Source of the DNA: Gammaproteobacteria bacterium
GTDB taxonomy: Bacteria; Pseudomonadota; Gammaproteobacteria; J044
Length of the DNA: 20,348 nucleotides
Direction of reading: 5' to 3'
Assembly (NCBI GenBank): GCA_003696465.1
Contig: RFHG01000519.1
Span: 1 to 20,348, forward strand
Of the stretch, positions 7,252-13,329 are shown piece after piece. The position numbers were made by a program, and so were the translations under genes. Each line of letters starts with the position of its first letter. Position 1 is the first letter of the stretch. Below the pieces are notes generated by a model, which saw nothing but the letters and a program-made list of their open reading frames with translations, was not told the DNA's origin and did not search any database.

Positions 7252-7827
7252 ATGCCGCTCCGGTCCCGTCTGTGCCTCGAGCTGCCGGACTGGATCGAAG
7301 CACACCTGCCCGCCGGCCCCCTGCCCGATGTGGAGCAGCGCATGAAGCTGGTACTCGAACTGGCGGCAGGCAACATCGACCACGAAACCGGCGGCCCCTT
7401 TGCGGCCGCCGTTTTCGATTCCGCCCACCGGCTGGTCGCCGCCGGGGTCAACCTCGTGACCCGCAGCCGGTGCTCCTCTGCACACGCCGAAATCGTCGCG
7501 CTTTCACTGGCCGAGCAGGCCTGCAATGATTACCGACTGCCGAGGGGGCATGAACTGGTCATCAGCGCGGAACCGTGCGCCATGTGTCTGGGCGCCATCC
7601 CCTGGTCGGGCGTGGACGGGATCGTCACCTCGGCCACGGATGCGGACATACGCGCCATCGGCTTCGATGAGGGGAGCAAGCCCGAAAACTGGGCCGCTGC
7701 ACTGGAGCGCCGCGGCATCCGGGTCAGGCGCAACCTGCTGCGCCAGCAGGGCCGCGCCGTGCTCGAACGGTATCGTGCCCGGGGCGGGGAAATCTACAAT
7801 GGACACGCACTCAGCGACGGCGGGTGA
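7252..7827 (+). CDS. Nucleoside/nucleobase deaminase (CDA fold, TadA/guanine deaminase family)
   Basis: A 191-residue zinc-dependent deaminase. The metal and catalytic motifs are present: SSAHAE (His78, Glu80) and EPCAMCLGAI (Cys109, Cys112). GGPFAAAVFD (47-56) and the SAEPCAMCLGAIPWSGV/IGFDEGSK segments are closer to guanine/cytosine-type nucleoside deaminases than to tRNA-editing TadA. The protein is also longer than TadA, with an extra N-terminal segment of about 25 residues. The exact substrate cannot be read from sequence. It begins two bases after the OmpH/Skp stop with AGGG about nine bases upstream, so the two are probably co-transcribed. Its last 17 bases overlap the 3' end of the small gene on the opposite strand. 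Confidence 0.9.
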   Translation: MPLRSRLCLELPDWIEAHLPAGPLPDVEQRMKLVLELAAGNIDHETGGPFAAAVFDSAHRLVAAGVNLVTRSRCSSAHAEIVALSLAEQACNDYRLPRGHELVISAEPCAMCLGAIPWSGVDGIVTSATDADIRAIGFDEGSKPENWAAALERRGIRVRRNLLRQQGRAVLERYRARGGEIYNGHALSDGG

Positions 7828-8023
7828 GTGCATCCTGCAATTCGGCCGCCAGTTCCTGAGCCAGGGCATCGCGGGTATCGATTGCCGCCCGGGGCAGCAA
7901 GTCGGACGGCTTCAGCACATGGACAAGCGCCTGACCGGTCATCGCCCCGACAACGAAGCCCAGGGCAAGCCCAACCAGGAATGAGCGGATGACCCGAATA
8001 CCGTCCTGTCCAGATGAATCCAT
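7811..8023 (-). CDS. Small predicted single-pass membrane protein
   Basis: A 70-residue protein of unknown function. Residues 14-36 (FLVGLALGFVVGAMTGQALVHVL) read as one glycine-rich membrane helix, followed by a polar amphipathic tail rich in Ala, Leu, Arg and Glu. Codon use (G/C at most third positions, common Leu and Arg codons) matches the neighbouring real genes, and this ORF fills an otherwise empty gap between two plus-strand genes. No strong ribosome site is visible at the ATG (TTGGAC is the nearest), so the start is uncertain. It converges on, and overlaps by 17 bases, the deaminase gene. It does not resemble a family I recognise, and it could be a chance ORF. Confidence 0.55.
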   Translation of the reverse strand: MDSSGQDGIRVIRSFLVGLALGFVVGAMTGQALVHVLKPSDLLPRAAIDTRDALAQELAAELQDALTRRR

Positions 8024-8116
8024 GTCGCGTCCAAGGGAAAGGGGCAGTCTGTACCCTGCCGAAAATGGGCCATGCGGTCGTATTCGTCAAGCCCCACCAC
8101 CAGGCCAGCGTCGACC

Positions 8117-8983
8117 ATGAACCGTAACATGCGCCAGCTCATCCGGCTTGCCGGGCATGACCCGGACCTGCGGACGGCACTGCGCGTTTCGGCCAAAGAC
8201 CTCCGTCAGGCGGCCATCGCCCCGATCCATGCCCTGGCCCACCATCTGCATGCGGTCCTGTGGCGGGTTCAGGAGCCTGAAGTGGTCATCCACACCCTGC
8301 ACTGGTGGCGCGAAGAGATCCATGCCGCCGGCGAAGGCAGGGCCACACACCCTCTGCTCGTGGCCCTACAACCCTGGATACGTGAGATCGAGCTGCCACT
8401 GGACTATTTCGACGAGCTGGTGGACGCACGGTTGAGCCTGGTTCACCAACGGGCGCTGGAAACGCCGCAGGATCATGCCCTGCATTGCTACCGGGCGGGC
8501 AGCATCCTGCTGCTGCTCGACGGGGCGATTTGCGGTTATGGCGCACGCACGACGCACCGGGCCCTGACCCGCCTCGGACATGCGCTCGAGGAACTGCGCA
8601 TCCTGCAACAGCTGAAGCTCGACCTGCAACATGGACTGTTTCTGCTGCCGCCGGACGAAGTGGCCGCCTTCGGCCTGGATGCCGCCGCCCTGCGCCAGCC
8701 GGTCCTCCCTCCGGAAGCCACGGAGCTGTTTCGCTCCATCGGCGAACGTGTCTGGTCCATCCTGTCGGAGGCCGTGGATGAATTCGACCCAGACGACCGC
8801 CCCGGACTGCTGCCGGTTTGTGTCCATGCCGGCCTGCGCAGGCATCTGCTCGAGTTGCTCGACGAGGCGGACTACCCGGTACTGCAACAGCACGTCGAAA
8901 CAGGCCCGCTGCATCGCTGGTGGCTGGCCCGTCTTCTGGCCCGCCAATGCAAGCGAAATGCCCCTCGAGCTCAAACTGACTGA
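8117..8983 (+). CDS. Squalene/phytoene synthase-family protein, Asp motifs lost
   Basis: About 288 residues, all-alpha. The family is recognised from HWWREEI (62-68, the conserved W-W-R-E block), HCYRAGSILLLLDGAICGYG (123-142, cf. YCY-x-VAG in synthases), and ELRILQQLKLDLQHGLFLLPPDE (158-180, aligning with the LTNILRD-x-x-x-D-x-x-x-GR-x-YLP region). The first Asp-rich motif should lie near residues 39-55, but the sequence there is ALAHHLHAVLWRVQEPE, and the second retains only part of its Asp set. Prenyl-diphosphate coupling is therefore doubtful. It looks more like the non-catalytic branch that includes mitochondrial complex I assembly factor NDUFAF6 (inference). The ATG at 8117 is chosen, with 8129 an alternative; neither has a good ribosome site, and an upstream ATG at 8072 gives an unlikely Ser/Thr-rich extension. 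Its 3' end contains the promoter of the next gene. Confidence 0.78.
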   Translation: MNRNMRQLIRLAGHDPDLRTALRVSAKDLRQAAIAPIHALAHHLHAVLWRVQEPEVVIHTLHWWREEIHAAGEGRATHPLLVALQPWIREIELPLDYFDELVDARLSLVHQRALETPQDHALHCYRAGSILLLLDGAICGYGARTTHRALTRLGHALEELRILQQLKLDLQHGLFLLPPDEVAAFGLDAAALRQPVLPPEATELFRSIGERVWSILSEAVDEFDPDDRPGLLPVCVHAGLRRHLLELLDEADYPVLQQHVETGPLHRWWLARLLARQCKRNAPRAQTD

Positions 8984-8989
8984 TATAAT
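8981..8989 (+). promoter_or_regulatory. Extended -10 promoter for the YciK-type SDR gene
   Basis: TGATATAAT is a perfect extended -10 element (TGnTATAAT), 33 bases upstream of the ATG at 9023 and overlapping the stop codon of the preceding gene. No good -35 box is seen 16-18 bases upstream, which an extended -10 can tolerate. Transcription would begin near 8996. Confidence 0.65.
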
Positions 8990-9022
8990 CGCGCTCCCGC
9001 CCATATTCGAGAAAGGCCACGC

Positions 9023-9787
9023 ATGACCCCGCAGGAACTCCGGCAAATCCAGCCCGCAGCGGATGCCCTGAGCGACCGCATCATCCTCGTGACCGGTGCA
9101 GGGGACGGCCTCGGTCGCGCCCTGGCACTCGATGCCGCCGCTCATGGTGCGACCGTAATCCTGCTGGACAAGGAAATCCCGCCACTGGAAGCGGTGTATG
9201 ACGCAATCGAAGCGGCCGGAGGACCGCAGCCGGCCATCTACCCGATGAACCTGGAGGGCGCCACGGTCAAGGACTACGACGACATGGCCGCCAATATCGA
9301 ACGGGAGTTCGGCCGCCTCGACGGGCTGGTCCACAATGCCGGCTGGTTCGGCGACATGACCCCCATCCGCTACTTCGAGCCGGAGCTGTGGTCACGGGTG
9401 ATGACCGTCAACCTGCACGCCCCGTTCCTCATGACCCGTGCCCTGCTGCCCCTGCTGGAGCAGTCGGACCACCCGGCCATCGTGTTCTCCACCCACGACA
9501 CGCGCCGGGCCTACTGGGGCGCCTACGGGGCCGCCAAGGCCGGCCTGGAGGCCCTGATGCATATCCTGGCCGGCGAACACGGCGGCGACCGCAGGATCTT
9601 CGTCAACGGCATCGATACCGGCCCCATGCGTACGCAACTCCGGCGACGCGCCTATCCCGGCGAGCTGGCCGAGAACAATCCGTTGCCGGAAACCTTCACT
9701 GCCGCCTACATCCACTTGCTCAGTCCGGCCTGCGAACTGAGCGGTCACAACTTCGAACTGGCAGACACGGCCCCTGCCGGGCAGTAA
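9023..9787 (+). CDS. yciK: YciK-type short-chain dehydrogenase/reductase
   Basis: A 254-residue NAD(P)-dependent oxidoreductase of the classical SDR family; the physiological substrate of YciK proteins is not known to me. Visible motifs are RIILVTGAGDGLGRALA (Rossmann TGxxxGxG, 24-31), LDGLVHNAGWFGDMTPI (NAG 105-107), VNLHAPFLMTRALLPLL, and WGAYGAAKAG (Tyr168, Lys172), matching E. coli YciK segment by segment. The catalytic Ser region reads VFSTHDTRRAYWGAY. It is about three residues shorter than the YciK loop, and Ser156 is the likely catalytic Ser. The start is supported by AAAGG six bases upstream. The gene has its own extended -10 promoter. A GC-rich hairpin follows the stop. Confidence 0.85.
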   Translation: MTPQELRQIQPAADALSDRIILVTGAGDGLGRALALDAAAHGATVILLDKEIPPLEAVYDAIEAAGGPQPAIYPMNLEGATVKDYDDMAANIEREFGRLDGLVHNAGWFGDMTPIRYFEPELWSRVMTVNLHAPFLMTRALLPLLEQSDHPAIVFSTHDTRRAYWGAYGAAKAGLEALMHILAGEHGGDRRIFVNGIDTGPMRTQLRRRAYPGELAENNPLPETFTAAYIHLLSPACELSGHNFELADTAPAGQ

Positions 9788-9793
9788 GGCTGC

Positions 9794-9813
9794 GGGCCCG
9801 GGCAGCCGGGCCC
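9794..9813 (+). terminator. GC-rich hairpin between convergent genes
   Basis: GGGCCCGG / CCGGGCCC form an eight-base perfect stem with a GCAG loop, seven bases after the SDR stop. It is followed by ATTATTT, a weak T-tract, so it probably terminates the plus-strand transcript. The minus-strand side has no T-run. Confidence 0.55.
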
Positions 9814-9814
9814 A

Positions 9815-10852
9815 TTATTTCCAGAGATCGACCTCGATACCCTGCTCGCGCAAGGCGTCGGCACGCCCCTCGATGAAGCGCTGGAACTCCGGCTGTTCCC
9901 GATAGGCGCCCGAAGCCACGTAATCCAGTGCCGACTGGACATGGAACGGGCGCAGATAGCCCTCCGTCCGGAAGACCTCCTGCCCGCTTTTGTCGAAGAA
10001 CACCATGCTCGGGGTGTACTTGATATCCAGCTCGTTCGCCCAGTCCTTTGCCTTCATGCGGCGCCCGTCGGGCGTAATGAGCGGGGTGTCCGACCAGCTG
10101 TCAAGCACGGCTACATTGAACTTGTCGAGCAGGGCACGCGTTTCCGGCCGCCTGAAATAGTCCAGATGCAGCTCGTCACAGGCCTTGCACTGCTTCTGCT
10201 CAAAGATGACCAGCAGCGGCTTGCCAAAGCGCAGGATATCCTGGAACCGATACGGCGGCTTGAGAAAGCCCGGCTCCACGTGCAGCTTGCCGGTGGCCGG
10301 CTCGGGTGCAACCCGCGCGAGCCAGGCGCGATACGGCCCTTCCTTTTCATGATGACCGCTCACATAGTCCAGCGCCACACGAAACTTGTGCGGCGGGTAG
10401 TAGCCATTGATGCGCAGCACCTCGTTGCCCTGCTCGTCAAGAAACAGCAGCGTGGGCGTGAACTGCACACGCATCTGGCGGGCGAACTCCTTTTCCGTCA
10501 TTTGCCGGCCGTCAAGCGCCGTGACCTCTCGATCCCCCCACATGTTGATGGCGATGGCATCCAGGTTCTTGCGGGTGGTCTCGATGATGTCCTGCTGGTG
10601 GAAATTGTCCTCCATCAGCTTCTTGCAGTACGGGCAACCGTCCTGGTAGAAGTACAGCATGACGCGCTTGCCGGCCTCGGCGGCCTCCGCCACGTCCTCG
10701 CGCAGGTCCAGAAACGAATTCTTGAACCATTCCGGGTGCTCTATCTGGCCCGGATTGACATAGCCCTCTTCCAGCGGTGCCTCGCGCTTGGCCAGTGCCA
10801 GCAGCGGCAGCAGCAACAGGACAATGCCCAGCAGGCGAACCGAATGATGCAT
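9815..10852 (-). CDS. Periplasmic protein with two thioredoxin-like domains
   Basis: A 345-residue exported thiol protein. The ATG at 10852 is chosen because GGGAGGAG lies nine bases upstream and a signal peptide starts there (MHHSVRLLG, then Leu-rich core, cleavage near LALA/KREAP, about residue 21). Upstream in-frame ATG codons only add an improbable leader. Domain 1 has FYQDGCPYCKKL (CPYC 73-76) and cis-Pro TPT (132-134). Domain 2 has FEQKQCKACDEL (CKAC 222-225) and cis-Pro TPS (280-282). Both contain a FLDEQGNEVLRINGY or FFDKSGQEVFRTEGY strand, so the protein is an internal duplication. Such SoxW/DsbD-gamma-like proteins carry electrons to, or repair, periplasmic cysteine proteins. The partner here is unknown. 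The gene stands alone between a convergent SDR and the glycosylase gene. Confidence 0.87.
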   Translation of the reverse strand: MHHSVRLLGIVLLLLPLLALAKREAPLEEGYVNPGQIEHPEWFKNSFLDLREDVAEAAEAGKRVMLYFYQDGCPYCKKLMEDNFHQQDIIETTRKNLDAIAINMWGDREVTALDGRQMTEKEFARQMRVQFTPTLLFLDEQGNEVLRINGYYPPHKFRVALDYVSGHHEKEGPYRAWLARVAPEPATGKLHVEPGFLKPPYRFQDILRFGKPLLVIFEQKQCKACDELHLDYFRRPETRALLDKFNVAVLDSWSDTPLITPDGRRMKAKDWANELDIKYTPSMVFFDKSGQEVFRTEGYLRPFHVQSALDYVASGAYREQPEFQRFIEGRADALREQGIEVDLWK

Positions 10853-10919
10853 GGTGGTGTCTCCTCCCTTGTCGTTTTCGGGCAGGCGCGGATGCGCTCG
10901 GCACCCTTGCACCTCCCCT

Positions 10920-11591
10920 TTATGATTCTGACCCCGAATCCTGCAAGGGGTTCGATGGACAGTCTGCGCCCAGGCAACAGGTTTCGCACAGGGGCCGGGG
11001 CCTGCATGTCGTCTTGCCATGCTGCACGATCAGGGCATGATATTCGTTGAAACAGGCCATGTCAGGCCCCAGCGCCTGTTCGAAGCGCTGCCTGATTTCC
11101 TCGTAACCCAACCCCTCCTCGAGCAGGCCCAGGCGATTGAAGATCCTGCGGGTATAGGCATCGACCACGAAGACGGGCCGCTCGAAGGCATACAAGAGGA
11201 TATCGTCGGCCGTCTCGGGGCCAATACCGTGGACTGCCAGCAACGCCTTGCGCAGGGTTTCGGTATCCAGCCCGGACAAGTGCTCGAAACCGCCCTCCTG
11301 CACATACCAGGCACAAAAGGCACGCAATCGCCGGGCCTTGACATTGAAATAGCCGGAAGGACGCAGCGCCTCGGCCAACCGGTCTTCCGGCAATGCCAGA
11401 ATGCGTTCGGCATCCAGCGCGTCCAGTGCCTTCATGTTGGCAATGGCACGCTCGACATTGCTCCAGTTGGTATTCTGCGTGAGGATGGCGCCAACCATGA
11501 TCTCGAAGGGCGTATCGCCCGGCCACCAGTGCTGGGGCCCCCAGCAGTCGTACAACGCGCGGTATACCGCACGTGCCTGCTGCGGCGTCAT
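10920..11591 (-). CDS. Endonuclease III-family DNA glycosylase (HhH-GPD, 4Fe-4S)
   Basis: A 223-residue base-excision repair protein. ILTQNTNWSNVERAI (36-50) and the helix-hairpin-helix LLAVHGIGPETADDILLYA (117-135) are present, with catalytic Asp144 in VVDAYTRRI. Cys196, 202, 205 and 211 form the iron-sulfur cluster loop with C-x5-C-x2-C-x5-C spacing (E. coli Nth has C-x6-C-x2-C-x5-C). The Lys that gives Nth its AP-lyase activity is replaced by Glu126 (GIGPETAD). The protein should therefore be a monofunctional glycosylase, like the MagIII-type 3-methyladenine glycosylases, rather than true Nth. The ATG overlaps the rluB TGA (ATGA), so the two are translationally coupled. Confidence 0.9.
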   Translation of the reverse strand: MTPQQARAVYRALYDCWGPQHWWPGDTPFEIMVGAILTQNTNWSNVERAIANMKALDALDAERILALPEDRLAEALRPSGYFNVKARRLRAFCAWYVQEGGFEHLSGLDTETLRKALLAVHGIGPETADDILLYAFERPVFVVDAYTRRIFNRLGLLEEGLGYEEIRQRFEQALGPDMACFNEYHALIVQHGKTTCRPRPLCETCCLGADCPSNPLQDSGSES

Positions 11592-12436
11592 CGATTACCC
11601 GGCCGCCTGCGGCTGCGCGGTGGCTGCCGGCGGTGCTGTGGCTCGCGCCGGGTCGGCGGCGGCTTCCAGGGGAGATCCACGGAGGCATACAGGCGAGCTG
11701 TCTCATGGGGCGGCAATTCCATCCACCGGCCCTGTCGCAGGCCCCTGGGCAATGTGACGGGGCCGTAGGCAATACGCATCAGTCGGCTGACCATGACCCC
11801 CTGGGAGGTCCACAGGCGCCGCACCTCGCGGTTGCGTCCCTCGTGCAGGGTCACATGGAACCAGTGATTGAGTCCGCTGCCGCCGGCATCAACGACTTCA
11901 TCGAAGCGGGCGGGCCCATCCTCGAGCTCCACGCCCTGCAACAGCCGCTGGATGATTTCGGGCGTGACCTCCCCGCGCACGCGCACCGCATAGGTACGCG
12001 GAACCGCTCGCGATGGATGCATCAGCCGGTTGGCCAGCTCACCGTCATTGGTAAAGAGCAGCAGCCCGGAGGTGTTGATATCGAGCCGGCCGATGGCAAT
12101 CCAGCGTCCCCCGCGCAGTGGAGGCAGGTGGTCGAACACGGTGGGCCGCCCGTCCGGATCGTCGCGGGAGGTCACCTCGCCTTCCGGCTTGTGATAGGCC
12201 AGCACACGAGGCCGTGCCTGCGCATGGGCGCGGAAGGAGATACGCCGGCCATCGATCTCGATGCGATCCTTCGGTGTCACGGCCTGGCCCGGTTCGGCAG
12301 GCTTGCCATTGACCCGGATGCGGCCGGCGGCAATAAGCCGCTCGATCTCTCGCCGCGAGCCGTGACCGGCCCGCGAGAGCAGTTTCTGGATGCGTTCCGG
12401 CGCCTCGGCGCGCGTGATGGGCTGTCGTTTCTTCAT
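11588..12436 (-). CDS. rluB: 23S rRNA pseudouridine synthase RluB
   Basis: RluB converts U2605 (E. coli numbering) of 23S rRNA to pseudouridine. The 282-residue protein has an N-terminal S4 RNA-binding domain (ERIQKLLSRAGHGSRREIERLI, 14-35, written here as two adjoining parts ERIQKLLSRAG and HGSRREIERLI) and the catalytic motif GRLDINTSGLLLFTNDGEL with Asp119. Further family blocks are HEGRNREVRRLW and RIAYGPVTLPRGLRQG. The last 25 residues are a Pro/Arg-rich tail, common in RluB. The start at 12436 (MKKRQPI) is chosen; ATG 12445 (MAAMKK) is equally possible, and neither has a clear ribosome site. The gene is divergent from moaB with a gap of about 58 bases. RluB is usually next to scpB, which here lies 7 kb away on the same strand. 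Confidence 0.93.
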   Translation of the reverse strand: MKKRQPITRAEAPERIQKLLSRAGHGSRREIERLIAAGRIRVNGKPAEPGQAVTPKDRIEIDGRRISFRAHAQARPRVLAYHKPEGEVTSRDDPDGRPTVFDHLPPLRGGRWIAIGRLDINTSGLLLFTNDGELANRLMHPSRAVPRTYAVRVRGEVTPEIIQRLLQGVELEDGPARFDEVVDAGGSGLNHWFHVTLHEGRNREVRRLWTSQGVMVSRLMRIAYGPVTLPRGLRQGRWMELPPHETARLYASVDLPWKPPPTRREPQHRRQPPRSRRRPGNR

Positions 12437-12458
12437 GGCGGCCATGCTACCGGCGAAG

Positions 12459-12464
12459 TACAAT
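12459..12464 (+). promoter_or_regulatory. Possible -10 element for moaB
   Basis: TACAAT matches five of six consensus positions, 31 bases upstream of the moaB ATG, in the short gap between the divergent rluB and moaB genes. No convincing -35 box is visible, so this is a weak call. Confidence 0.35.
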
Positions 12465-12494
12465 CGGCGAAACCCCCATATCGAGAGGACGCTC

Positions 12495-13010
12495 ATGAGC
12501 AAGGCCGAATTTCGCCCCCTGAACATTGCCATCCTGACCATTTCCGACAGCCGCAGCCTGGATGACGACCGCTCCGGACAGACCCTGCAGGAGCGCATCG
12601 AGCAGGCCGGGCATCGGCTGGCCGACCGTCAGATCGTCCCGGACGACATCTACCGGATCCGCGCCGTGGTGTCGAACTGGATTGCCGACCCGGCCGTTCA
12701 GGTCGTCATCACGACGGGTGGCACCGGTGTAACCGGCCGCGACGGCACGCCGGAGGCCGTTTCCGTTCTGCTGGACAAGGAGCTGGAGGGCTTTGGCGAG
12801 TTGTTCCGCATGGTCTCGTGGGACGAGATCGGCAGTTCCAGCATGCAGTCCCGTGCCCTGGGTGGCGTCGCCAACGGCACCTATGTGTTCTGCCTGCCCG
12901 GTTCCACCGGGGCCTGCCGGACCGGCTGGGACAAGCTCATCTCGGCCCAGCTCGACAGCCGTACCCGGCCCTGCAACCTGGCCATCCTCATACCACGACT
13001 TGACGAATGA
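12495..13010 (+). CDS. moaB: Molybdenum cofactor biosynthesis protein MoaB
   Basis: A 171-residue MogA/MoaB-family protein, which in many organisms adenylylates molybdopterin before Mo insertion; in E. coli MoaB itself the role is less clear. Visible features are LNIAILTISDSRSLDDDRSG (9-28), VVITTGGTGVTGRDGTPEAV (70-89, the MPT-binding GGTG motif with Arg82-Asp83), DEIGSSSMQSRALGGV (110-125) and LPGSTGAC (134-141). The length is normal. The ATG at 12495 is set by GAGAGGA five bases upstream; longer in-frame starts run back into the rluB gene. It is a single gene, and no other molybdopterin genes are in the window. No terminator is seen after the stop, where the base composition begins to fall. 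Confidence 0.94.
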   Translation: MSKAEFRPLNIAILTISDSRSLDDDRSGQTLQERIEQAGHRLADRQIVPDDIYRIRAVVSNWIADPAVQVVITTGGTGVTGRDGTPEAVSVLLDKELEGFGELFRMVSWDEIGSSSMQSRALGGVANGTYVFCLPGSTGACRTGWDKLISAQLDSRTRPCNLAILIPRLDE

Positions 13011-13076
13011 CATCCAGTGTCCTATTAATGCCTCAAACACCCGGATAGCCTCACCCACAGCAAACGGCACGGCATT

Positions 13077-13091
13077 TCGGGAGAGTTTTCG
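13077..13091 (+). repeat. 15-base direct repeat, copy 1
   Basis: TCGGGAGAGTTTTCG occurs here and again at 13238-13252, 161 bases apart, and the match stops exactly at both ends. A chance 15-base duplication this close together is unlikely. Confidence 0.7.
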
Positions 13092-13198
13092 GAGCAGGCG
13101 CAAGCAGAGTGCAAGTTCCAGGTAAGCTGAGGAGTCTCAATTCCTGAAACCCGATGCATTCTGGACTCACCCCCTTTATCAAGAGCTCCCACCCCCCG

Positions 13199-13221
13199 GG
13201 CCAGGAGATGATGGCCTGGCC
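13199..13221. repeat. Inverted repeat upstream of the GGDEF-EAL gene
   Basis: GGCCAGG (13199-13205) and CCTGGCC (13215-13221) pair perfectly around a nine-base loop. There is no T-run after it, so it is more likely an operator-like or structural element than a terminator. Confidence 0.4.
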
Positions 13222-13237
13222 ATGATTGGCTGGATGC

Positions 13238-13252
13238 TCGGGAGAGTTTTCG
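13238..13252 (+). repeat. 15-base direct repeat, copy 2
   Basis: Exact second copy of TCGGGAGAGTTTTCG (see 13077-13091). It lies 78 bases upstream of the TTG start of the GGDEF-EAL gene, within the likely promoter region. Confidence 0.7.
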
Positions 13253-13329
13253 ATTCTGAATTGCGCCAGTCCGGGAATCATGGAATGCTTAGACCTTAAT
13301 TCAACGATATTACCAAAGGCATAAATCAT

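Larger units (their letters stand above)
13011..13329. other. Non-coding stretch between moaB and the GGDEF-EAL gene
   Basis: 319 bases with no credible gene on either strand; the longest minus-strand ORF here (13051-13419) has no recognisable domain and odd composition. It holds two exact copies of a 15-base repeat (13077 and 13238) and a seven-base inverted repeat (13199-13221). AAAGG at 13315-13319 serves as the ribosome site of the next gene. It is AT-richer than the DNA on its left. Confidence 0.6.

Noticed and set aside
8366..9334. 322-codon minus-strand ORF opposite the synthase-like and SDR genes
   Set aside because: It lies antisense to two supported genes and across a strong extended -10 promoter; composition is shadow-like.
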